DNA from: Anisus vortex
Taxonomy: Eukaryota > Mollusca > Gastropoda > Planorbidae
Direction of reading: 5' to 3'
DNA length: 64,000 nucleotides
NCBI GenBank assembly: GCA_949126835.1
Contig: OX421497.1
Coordinates: 47,113,715 to 47,177,714, forward strand
The position numbers were made by a program, and so were the translations under genes. The notes below the pieces were generated by a model. It did not search any database and was not told the DNA's origin. It saw only the letters and a program-made list of their open reading frames with translations. How positions within the stretch are numbered: position 1 is the stretch's first letter; each line of letters starts with the position of its first letter. Below are positions 40,201-52,200 of the stretch, in pieces.

Positions 40201-43200
40201 TTGATTGAAATGTTTCATCTTGGAATGGATTGAGTTTATTGCATTGATTGAAATGTTTCATCTTGGAATGGATTGAGTTTATTGCATTGATTGAAATGTT
40301 TCAGGTTACAAATGTTTCAGGTTACAAACCAAGTTCAGGAACGAATTAAGTACGTAACACGAGGTACCACTGTACCTATTTTGTTACAATTAGGTGTTTC
40401 ACCATAAAATTTTACATTTTAAGTTTTATGTTCTGAGGGAAAAAGCTGCAGATTTGAACGCTCAAATATTTGTCCTATTAAATAAAGTACTAGTCAGACC
40501 AAATAGATCCATAGATCCAGTGAATCAGCGTTTACCAGTTTCTGTGGCCACGGCATACTAGGTGTGCACACTATGCACAGCCGTCTTTACTTTACCCCAA
40601 CTAAGTTCAGGCACCCATCAGAGCTGGGTAGACTCAGGGACACCCTCCACACCCGGGAAAAAATCCCAGCCTGCACCAGGATTCGAACCTAGGACCTTCA
40701 GTACCCACTGCCGCACAGCCACCGTGTCGTAATACTTTGACATAATTTTAAAAAAAAAATGGTTTGTGGATGAATTTGAAAGCAAGAGCTCCCTGATGTG
40801 TCTTCCTTTAAAAGTGAAACTAGACATTCACTTGCCTCTTCTTGGCATCATCCTCAGTTTTCTCCACATGACGATCTCTCTGGGTTAATCTCTTGTAGAA
40901 AAATGAGCTGAAGATATGAGTTCTCTGCCTGTTTTCTTCACTTAGACGCTCAAGATACAAATATCTGCAAGTTCATGTCATCAATTCATGCCATTAGTTC
41001 ATTTTGTCATAGAGGCATGTCATCTTATTACCAGTACTTAAAGCATTCAAGGGCATTTAATAAATAAGAGGCAATGTCAAATAGTGAGGAAAATATTTTG
41101 TATTCAAATTTTTTTTTAACTTCTCAGAGTTACAACACAATAGCATATTGTTTCAAATAAGTTTCAACCAAATTTCACATTAAGGTGCTCTACGAATCAA
41201 AATAGATATTTGTGTAGTACAAAAAAAAGAACAAAGAAACTGTTCATTGACTTAACGCAATATTGTATTTATTAGTATACAATAAACATAGTTAAATAAA
41301 ATTATAACGTCAATATGTATATATCATCAATACACTATTGTTCAAAACAGCTATGTATAAACACAAGTAATCATTTTTGTTTATATTTATGCCCTTTAAT
41401 TGAAACATGTTTATTTATCGCATAAGGAGTACAGCGACAATATAATAAACAGGCCAATAATGTTTCCTGTTTGACAGTAAGCCCAATTAACTCTGCACTG
41501 CTAATCCGATCCGTCGTAACTGATTTAACAAAAATTCTCTTACCGTTGCTCTATTTGTCTATGTGTTTATTTTGTACTTACTGTAAATAAAAATCTATGA
41601 TGACATCATTGAGAAACTCTCCCTCAGTCAGACAGTATAAATCTTCAGTCGTGATGGGAATGCCTCTGAGTGGTGGTGGTGGGTACTGAAGCAGTCGATG
41701 ACTGGAGAAACAAACATCAAAATGTCAGCAAATAATGGACGCCACACATCGGATAATATTGTGATATGGGGTAACACTTTTGAAACTAGAGTGGCATTCT
41801 CTCATGGAATAGGTTGCCTGTACTAGTCAGGAAAATCAACAACCCAGCATGATAGCTAAGTATATTATTAGATATGAAAAGTAATGCTTATCATAACATA
41901 TAATAGTGTTATCATACAAGTTAATGTTTATAATATAAAAAATTAAATGAAATAACATAAGCTCATAAATGTGACCATACGAAAAAGTTTATAAGTAATG
42001 TTTTGACTATAGCATAGTACTTGAATAAGTTGAGTTTCTAGTTACCTAACACGTAACCCCAAGAACTCATTAGATTCTGGCGGGGAGCTGGATGTGCTGT
42101 CAGGTTCATTGTCAGTGCTGTCAGAAGGTGACATTGGCTGCCTTGCCAGCATTGTGTCATTACAATCGTTTATATATCTGTCATAGTTAATGAAATTAAT
42201 CATTAGTAAAATAATTTGTTTTTTTAAGTTCTCAAGTATAAAATAAAAACAATATTACATTTTATTCAAAATATAGACATTCATAACTTTTTATCTCCAA
42301 TGGAATTATTAAATGAGAAAATATAGTCTTGTCTTATATTGTTTCTAATCCAGATAGAACAAAAGGTTGGTTACCGTCTCTTGAATTTCAGGACATTTTT
42401 ATCTACATTGGCCGTAAGTACAGGGGGAGCCGACTGTATGAGGAGATCGTTGGCCCCTTCTTCAGACAACTCCTCAATGAAGTCTTCATCGTCCATCTGA
42501 TTCATGTCTGCCCACAGGGATAGGGTCTCCTTCAGCATGGCCTCGGGCATGTAGTTGAAGCACTCAATGATTATCACAACCATCTTCTGTTTCATATCTG
42601 AGAATACAGCAGAAAGTACTGAGATATTTCCTGACTAAACATAGAATCTTTTAGTGCACAGAGCAAACTTATAGAGGTTTAAGACACACAGAGTATATAT
42701 ACGTATTTGAAACAAATACCACAACACTGCATATACTTTTCAAAAAATTTATTCAAAATTATCCTTTCTGCCATGTGTAGAATAAAAATTCAATCCTATA
42801 AGTCATTTGAGCAGTTAAAAAACACCAATTAAGAAAAATGGAATTTTTGTATCGACCGCTGGTACTGGAAATTAGGTAAAATAGTCATCTCAGCCGGCAG
42901 CAAAGGCCGATCAGGTTTAAAGAGTTAAGACACTTTAAAAGTGTATAAATTGAAAGCTGTAATACATAGAGTATTAATATAGACCTGTGCTACTTGGATC
43001 AAAGTATTCATCATCTCCAGGTTCCATGTGACAAATCTCTCGCAGCTTCTCCCCACACTCTTGTGTCAGCAGCAGGAACAGCACAGGCTGGGTCTGTCCA
43101 GAGAAATATTTGACCAGTTCCACCTCCTGGGCCAGGATCTCACATTCAAAGGCATCCTCTGTTCTCTCAGCTGAAACAATACAAGCAGAAATATTGTCTC

Positions 43201-46200
43201 ACCTAATAGCATGATTTATAAGAATTATAAGCTGTTCACACCCATGTGGGTATAAGAAAAAACTAAACACTTACATCTGACTTTAAAACAAATTCCTCTC
43301 ACGTTTATAAGAAAAGACTAAACACTTACATCTGACTTTAAAACAAATTCCTCTCACGTTTATAAGAAAAGACTAAACACTTACATCTGACTTTAAAACA
43401 AATTCCTCTCATGTTTATCATTAGTGGGCCCTCGGGCTGAGTGCGCATGGAGCCGATCCTCACACTGCGGATGTCAATCTCATAGATGGGAACCTCGTCC
43501 TCATCTTCTTCCTCATCCTCTTCATCCTCGTCCTCTAGCCTATCCATCATGGGCTCCATGGTCCTCATGTGGATCTTCTTGCTCAGCTTGCTGATTCCAT
43601 CCTGAACACAGAGAGAGAGAGACAGAAATTACAAGTAGAAAGACAAAGGCATACATTATTGCATTAAGACCTGAACACAGAGAGAGAGAGACAGAAATTA
43701 CAAGCAGAAAGACAAAGGCATACATTATTGCATTAAGACTTGAACACAGCCAACAAAAACAAGAACTTATAAATAAAGATGTACACACAAACAACAAAAT
43801 GTGAATAAAAACTTGAGCTAATGCTATACAAAATAAAAACCTATAACTTAGAGAGATCGGCTGGCCCAGTGGTTGGTACCCCGGGCTGTCAACTAGAAGA
43901 TGACCTGGGTTCTAACCCTGCCGCCAACCAATCGCTGCTGCCATGCAGGAGGTTTGGGCCATTGGCGTATTAATAATCTTCTTTCTAGAAGGGACGTCTG
44001 TCACTTATAAGACAACAAAAGCCTATTTCTACCAGAATTTTTCTACCAGTGCATGTCATTTTAATAAATGATCAATAAGGACTTTGATATCTTTTTAAAC
44101 TTAGCTTCAACTAATTGTTCCAGAAAATGAGCATTGAAAGTGTAGCAATACAAACAAAATGATGAATAATAAAACCGTGTCATCTCCTCGTGATATTTGT
44201 TCAGCTTACCTCATCCTCCATGCGAACTCTTCTGAATCTACCAAATGCATTGACAGGTTCTGAGGGCAACGATGGGAAGATAGGGGAATCCCCTCCAGCA
44301 GAGTGAGCAGGGCTTGGGGCATGGCTGGTAAGGCTGTTGGACGTTGACGACGGCTCATCCTCATCTGAAGAAATGGTGAGAGTCACTGGACAGAAGAAAG
44401 ATACATTATGAATTATTCATCTAATGTTCTATTAAATACAACGTACAGTACTAACAAGGAGCCCTACAAAGCAAGATTTATACCTAACTAGCATTATGTT
44501 CCAGTAAAGATTGTAATGCAGGCTTTACTTAACGCCATTCTTTTGAGCAAAGTTATAAAGTAATGTCCTGCAAGTTAACCATGAATGACACAATAAAATA
44601 TTCTCCTGATGACATGCTTTTTCTCATATTTGACTAATAGCTGAAAAGGTAAAACCAGGACTGTGTTCACCAAAGTAACAAAAAGAATATATGTGCCAAA
44701 TTTCAAGTCATTATGTCCAGCATTAAAAAAGATTATGCAGTATGTTCCCTCCCACTCAGATTTATATGTATTGTATACAAGCTACATTGCCCGGCGTTGC
44801 ACGGGTGAAAAAAAACAGGACTGTATAAGGTGCAGATAAACATCTTATAAACTACAATTAAAAGAAAGCTATAAATCTAATATTTAAATTATTCTTTTTT
44901 TACTGAAGACTTTTAGGAAAGTAATTTTAACTCTTTCTCTCCGGATCGAATATACCAGCGTCAATTTTAAAACGGCCATTTCGTCAAATCGACGATGCCA
45001 GAGTTGATTTGTTAAATTTAGTTTATTTCGTTTATTTTCAGCGCTATTCTTTTTATTTTACTTTTACATAAATCTAGAATGATTTCCCTTTGAATAACAT
45101 CCAAATTTGTGTTTACATCGTGTTTTTATTGAAAAAAAAAAGCATTTTTATGGATTTTTTTTTCACTCGTGTAGGGCCGTATGTGGTGGGTAGTGATCAT
45201 AAATGATAAAAACGGGCTTTATATTTATATTTTAAAAGAAATACTTGTTTTTTAATAGTGAAAAAGGGTATATATTTTAGCAAAAAAAAATGTATTTAAT
45301 TAATTTGGGAATTTATTTATTTTTGTTGTGAATCTTGGAATTTGTGTTGTGTAAGACTATGGTGGGAAATTTTTTTTTTAATTTTCATTTTAAATTATTT
45401 TTTGTAAATGTAAGTTACAAATGATTTTATATTCTCTGTAAGGAGCTTTTAGTTTCCTTTAATTCAATACCAAATATGGTATTGTCTGATTAAAACCAAA
45501 AAAGTTATTAAGATTTGAAGATAGCAATAGTAATGACAAAGAGAAATAAAAGGATAATTCCGTCAGAATAGGGAAAATAATTCCGGAGAGAAAGAGTTAA
45601 AATAAATATTGTAAGTGGGTAAAAAAAAATAGGCAACTATTTTTATTTAACAAAAATCTTAATTGCCCATAAGATTTACAATATCGTTTGTTTTTAAAAG
45701 TTTGTTAAAAAATTGAAGAATAAAAAAGGTATAGTCTAACTGGAGAATCGAACCTGCATAAGAGTCAGCTACGTTAACCACTGAGCTAGCGAAGACACAT
45801 GTCAAGTGTGAAAAATTATAAGACAGTATATATGTCTAGTCCTAAATAGGTTAGTGACACAAACTCGCATATTTTCAAATTGACCAATGGCGATCCGTGG
45901 GGACACAAACACGATCTTTTTATTTATATAGATCTAATGTTTTAGCATACACCGGTAGTAATATGAACACAAGGAAGGCATTTTTGAAATTATCTTCAGT
46001 CATCCATTTACCTGGTTCATCATGTTTCTTGGCCCTTTTCTTGGGAGTAGCATTCTTGGTCTTCGGTCTGGCAGGCCTTTTCTTGGCAGGAATCTCTTGA
46101 CTGCTGCTAGAGCCATCACTACTCCTTCTTCCGCCCACAGAGTCTTCTGTATCATTGCTGTTGTCCTCTGGTGAAAAAACATTACAGTTTATTTACTTCA

Positions 46201-49200
46201 TTTCCTCTAAATAATTTTTCTGTTCAACACCTGACTGCAATCTTTCTTTTTGTTTAAAAAAAAAACTCAATTAGAATATTTCATTTATATAAGAAGTCAA
46301 TAAAAAGTTTTTTTGCAGAAATTTATTTTTTATTTCAGCATCTTTTGAAAGGTTCTTCATTTTTACTATCAACTATATTAGAGTACTGAGATTTTTTAAA
46401 AGGTTCTTCATTTTTACTATCAACTATATTAGAGTACTGAGATCTTTTGAAAAGGTTCTTCATTTTTACTATCAACTATATTAGAGTACTGAGATTTTTT
46501 AAAAGGTCCTTCATTTTTACTATCAACTATATTAGAGTACTGAGATCTTTTGAAAGGTTCTTCATTTTTACTATCAACTATATTAGAGTACTGAGATTTT
46601 TTAAAAGGTTCTTCATTTTTACTATCAACTATATTAGAGTACTGAGATCTTTTGAAAGGTTCTTCATTTTTACTATCAACTATATTAGAGTACTGAGATC
46701 TTTTGAAAGGTTGTGCTAAAGATCATTGTATCAATAACAACATGTTCTTGAAGGAAGTGGGGAAAAACTTTTTTTTTAAATAAGGACTTAGCCCCATTTG
46801 CAAGTGTACTACTCATATATTTTAATAGACGGACAAGAGTTAATCATTTATATAGATGAAGATGATTTGAAAGATGTAACAGAGACACTATTTGAATTTA
46901 TTACAAGTAAAATTGCATGTAACTACCTTGGCGTGCTCCCGAGCGTCCCTTCAGTCCTCCGCCTTTTGTACGTCCAGTTCCCTTAGCGCCTTTGCCTCCT
47001 CTTCCGCGGCCCTTGGGGCTGGGAGTCTTCTTATTATAGAAGGCTACATCGTTAATGATCTGGCTGAAAGGGTCCTCCGAAACAGGGGAAGCAGAGGCTA
47101 CAGGCTGGCCAGGAGATGATGCCGTGCTGCCATGTTTTCTGCTGGGGGCTGCACTTTTGTTGGCGTTCTTCTTCAAAGTGTGAACTTTGACCTCTCCGTG
47201 GAATATTTTATGACACCCATCACAGCGGCGGAAACTTTTGCTGAGCATGCCACAGTGTGCACAAACTCTATAGTAGTCTTCTTGCTGTAAAGAATGAAAG
47301 TCATGACATTAGGATATAAAATATGTAAAAAAATATGTGTTAAATCAATATAATACACTTAATACTACTTAATAGACCTTTTTTTTAAAATCAGGACTGG
47401 GGATATAATATTAACCCTTAAACTACCGCAGGTTTTTAATATAAATATTTGCTGACTTTGCATATTTTTTACCATTTCTTTATTTATTTATGATGTTGAT
47501 TTGAAGTCCTTGGTATTTAAGTGTACGGAAATGATGATGTCGATGTGACGTCCACGGTACTTAAAGGGTTAAAGTTAACAGAGTAGACCTAATTATAATT
47601 TTATTAGCAAAGGACCTAGACTATAATTACAATATTTAGCCTTAATTTAAATCTCTTACTAAAATGGATGAAATTTGCCCAGTATCGGGCAATGATACTG
47701 TCAGGGTGTAACATAAAGACACAAAAAACAACACACAAGAGACTTAAATAGAAACAAACCTCAGGAAAAGGTTTCTTGAAGATTGACTCATCATCTTCTT
47801 CTTCAACATCTGCTTTTTTCTGACTGCCTGCTGGGAAAATAACAAAAAGGGGCTGAAACATTTAGTGCATTCATAATGGTAGTCAAATTCTAACAATAGA
47901 GAGCAATCTGTTCAATACATTAACAGCCACAGTCAGGTAGAAAGATGTTTTGTCAATACATTAACAGCCACAGTCAGGTAGAAAGATGTTTTGTCAATAC
48001 ATTAACAGCCACAGTCAGGTAGAAAAATGTTTTGTCAATACATTAACAGCCACAGTCAGGTAGAAAGATGTTTTGTCAATACATTAACAGCCACAGTCAG
48101 GTAGAAAGATGTTTTGTCAATACATTAACAGCCACAGTCAGGTAGAAAGATGTTTTGTCAATACATTAACAGCCACAGTCAGGTAGAAAGATGTTTTGTC
48201 AATACATTAACAGCCACAGTCAGGTAGAAAGATGTTTTGTCAATACATTAACAGCCACAGTCAGGTAGAAAGATGTTTTGTCAATACATTAACAGCCACA
48301 GTCAGGTAGAAAGATGTTTTGTCAATACATTAACAGCCACAGTCAGGTAGAAAGATGTTTTGTCAATACATTAACAGCCACAGTCAGGTAGAAAGATGTT
48401 TTGTCAATACATTAACAGCCACAGTCAGGTACAAAGATGTTTTGTCAATACATTAACAGCCACAGTCAGGTAGAAAGATGTTTTGTCAATACATTCACAG
48501 CCACAGTCAGGTAGAAAGATGTTTTGTCAATACATTAACAGCCACAGTCAGGTAGAAAGATGTTTTGTCAATACATTAACAGCCACAGTCAGGTACAAAG
48601 ATGTTTTGTCAATACATTAACAGCCACAGTCAGGTAGAAAGATGTTTTGTCAATACATTAACAGCCACAGTCAGGTAGAAAGATGTTTTGTCAATACATT
48701 AACAGCCACAGTCAGGTAGAAAGATGTTTTGTCAATACATTAACAGCCACAGTCAGGTAGAAAGATGTTTTGTCAATACATTAACAGCCACAGTCGGGTA
48801 GAAAGATGTTTTGTCAATACATTAACAGCCACAGTCGGGTAGAAAGATGTTTTGTCAATACATTAACAGCCACAGTCAGGTAGAAAGATGTTTTGTCAAT
48901 ACATTAACAGCTACAGTCAGGTACAAAGATGTTTTGTCAATACATTAACAGCCACAGTCAGGTAGAAAGATGTTTTGTCAATACATTAACAGCCACAGTC
49001 AGGTAGAAAGATGTTTTGTCAATACATTAACAGCCACAGTCGGGTAGAAAGATGTTTTGTCAATACATTAACAGCCACAGTCAGGTAGAAAGATGTTTTG
49101 TCAATACATTAACAGCCACAGTCAGGTAGAAAGATGTTTCTTACCACTCATAGGCTTGACATAGGTTGACTGATTATTGGGTAGTTCTAATTCAGACCTG

Positions 49201-52200
49201 TAGAGTTAAGAGCAAACACACAAATAAGCTGATTTAGTAGATGTCATGATGCATACATTTCTGATTGCAACTACTCATGTACCAATACAAAAATTATCTA
49301 ATGATTGAATAACTGTGTATATATTATAATAGATCTAACAGCCGTTGTCTTTCCCCAAAGTAGTCAGTACTAGTCTTGTGAGGCCGGCTGGTCCTGTGGT
49401 TAGTTCACTGGACTGTCAAACAAAACGGCCAGGGTTCTATCCCTGCCGCCAACCAATCCCTGCCACCCCTTTAGGAGTTTTGGGCCTATTGGACGTAATC
49501 ATCTTCTATCTAGAAGGAACATCTGTAAACCTATAAGTCATAAGTACTGTTGTTTTTGTTTTGTTTAGATATCACCATGTTATTCCCAAGTTTATCTGAT
49601 GTGTTTACTTTAAGAGACATTCAGTTATGGATCAAATCAAAATGTTTACATGTGGAATGTGACTCAAGTAAAATTAAGAAGAGTAAAAGTTTAAATACTT
49701 TTGTTGGAATTGATCAGGGTAGCTCTGTTCCTGTCTCTGGGAGTCAAGACTTGAAGAATTTGATCCAGAACTGCTCCAACTAATGTTTGACATCAAAATC
49801 AAAATATTAGATGCTAAAAAAAAAATTAACTGAAAAAATATTTCTTCCTCATTGAGCTTTAATTTTTTTTTTCATTTTTCTCCTAGTCTAGAGTGTATTC
49901 TAATTGAAACCTAAAGAATGTATTTTTTCTTCTAGTAAACTATTTATTCAAATTGTATAACCTGAACTCTATAATGAACACAGGATAATACAAATATATC
50001 TGGAAGCCAAATTAGAATGTACACATCTGAGGCTAAGTTAAAATAATAATTTGCAAGCAAAACTAAACTATTTTTCTGGGGGCAAAATTTAAAATATTTA
50101 CTCGGGAGCAAAATTTTAAAATATTTACCTCGCAGCTAATTTTAAAATAATAATTTGATAGCTAAATTTATGTTCATCAACTGCGAGCTAAATCTGTAAC
50201 ATATAAAGTATGATGTTTGCGAGCTAAATCTATAACATATAAAGTATGATGTTTGCGAGCTAAATCTATAACATATAAAGTATGATGTTTGTGAGCTAAA
50301 TCTATAACATATAAAGTACGATGTTTGCGAGCTAAATCTATAACATATAAAGTATGATGTTTGTGAGCTAAATCTATAACATATAAAGTACGATGTTTGT
50401 GTTTCCGAATCTCATAGATTAATTTAAAGATACGTGACCTTACGGTCACATATTATTTTTACTTCTGCAATCTCGATCTTGTATCGTCCCTAGCTGAGTG
50501 GATAGCATCCCGGACTGTCAAGCGGATAGGCTACTTTTTTCTTACATTTCAATAAATATTTCTTTTTTAAGATTGTAAAGAATTTCAGTGCGTAAAATCT
50601 AATAATCATATTTTAGACATGCGGGAGACGGATGTTTGATTCTCAGCCAACGACAGAGATAAAAAAACGTGCCTTTTTATAACCCGATTACAATATTTTT
50701 TTTCATTTACTTCCCTAAATTTTTTTAATTCCCAGTTTTCAGTAAATAATTAATAATTATATTTTTAAAATCATTATAGCTATTTGTTAATAGTACATTT
50801 TAGTTTACGAAATTTTTATCTGGCACATATAATTTTTTCCCCAGGCAACGCCGAGCAATTTAGCTTCTTTATGATTTCTTAATACTTTAAATGACTCACG
50901 TTTTAATGGTTTATAACAATAATTCTTGTAATTTAATAATGGTACCTAACAATATTTCTGAACACCTTAAGAAACTCAAACTTAAGCAGGGCCGTACAGA
51001 AAAATTGCCTCAAAATTCCAGGATTTTTCCAGGAGTATTCCAGAAGTTTTTCAGGAGTATATTTTTTGAAAAGCCAATCTGAGCTCTTTAAAAAAAACAG
51101 ACACCTCGCTACACAGCTTTTAAAGGGACTTTTATAGCCTACATCCCAAGCCTAGTAACAAAAAAAACAAGGAGTGGCATCACTGGTGTCATCAACATTT
51201 GCGCGTGGAAATAGAAAACGGCAAAGCGAGTTAACTCCAATAGGGCTTTCTGGAAAAGTGAAAGTACAATCTAAGAGCAGTGATTACGTTTTTTTGTATT
51301 AATAATTAATCTCCCTAAAAAAAGGAGTTTTTAGTATTTTCCAAGAACTAAATGCAGTTTTTCCAGGAGTTTTAAGGTCCTGGAACACAACTTTTTTGTT
51401 TCCAGGAGCTGTACGAATCCTGTTAAGGGCCAAATGAAGAAGTTTTTCTCAAAGTGGCGAGATTTGGAATAGCCTTATAATGAGTTGATGTTCTCCAGGG
51501 GAACAAAATTAACAAACCATGACCCACTAAACCTATATATAACCATGTTGTTAAAAATAAGAACCAGGTAAAGTTTCAAAATACATGGGAAAAGATTAAC
51601 AATTATGTGGCTTTATGATTTTCCTGTACAAGAAGAATGATCTCCCTTTGTTGCCAGAAATAAAATATCTAAAAAAACACACACATTTTATTGCGAACAA
51701 GCTAAATTGCAGGGTGAAAGAAAAACAGGAGGTGCAATAAGGTGCAGAAAATTTTTTTATAAACTACAATTAACAGAAAGCTATAAATCTAATATTTACA
51801 TTATGTTTTTTTACTGAAGACTTTTAAGAAAGTAATTTTTAAAAAAAATATTGTAATCGGGTAAAAAAAATAGAATTTCTTTTATTTTACAAAACTAATT
51901 TGCCCATAGATTTACAATGTCTTTTGTTTTTAAAAGTAATTTTAATTGTAGAAAATAGGTATAGACTAACTGGAGAATCGAACCCGGGTCGCCTGCATGG
52001 CAGTCTGATACGTTAACCACTTAGCTAGTGAAGACACATGTCTGATGTGAAAAATTATTAGACACAATATAGGCCTAGGCCTAGATAGGTCAGTGACACA
52101 AAAATCCAGTGTTTTCAAATTGACCAATGCGCAATGACAGACTTTTATATATATATATAGATATAATTCCATAAAAGTTATGTTTAATATTTTGTATAAT

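Larger units (their letters stand above)
31284..42177 (-). other. Exon block encoding the SENP6/7 catalytic domain
   Basis: Exons 16-25 of the gene. Exon 17 (41701-41582) carries the substrate-groove start, exon 18 (40964-40836) [20 protein letters not shown] and FFYKRL, exon 19 [16 protein letters not shown] and DFIIVPINE, exon 20 the His, exon 23 the Asp, exon 24 the Gln/Cys pair. Exon 25 adds [19 protein letters not shown] plus a Ser/acidic tail. The His-Asp distance of 83 residues is far more than in SENP1-type enzymes. Exon 21 (57 bp) and exon 22 (65 bp) encode this insertion. Confidence 0.93.

Noticed and set aside
47912..49139. Regular direct repeats, CRISPR-like at first sight
   Set aside because: No unique spacers; units abut as a plain 41-bp tandem array in a eukaryotic intron.
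49550..49783. 77-codon ORF with a protein-like composition
   Set aside because: Plus strand inside intron 7 of the protease gene, next to a SINE, no homology recognised and no splice context.
50987..51422. Firm hAT MITE call
   Set aside because: Ends share only part of their sequence and the flanking match is 5 bp, so it is listed as tentative only.
51962..52045. tRNA gene with a Gly-like anticodon region on the minus strand
   Set aside because: Mispaired stems and a dispersed repeat body identify it as the head of SINE family 3.
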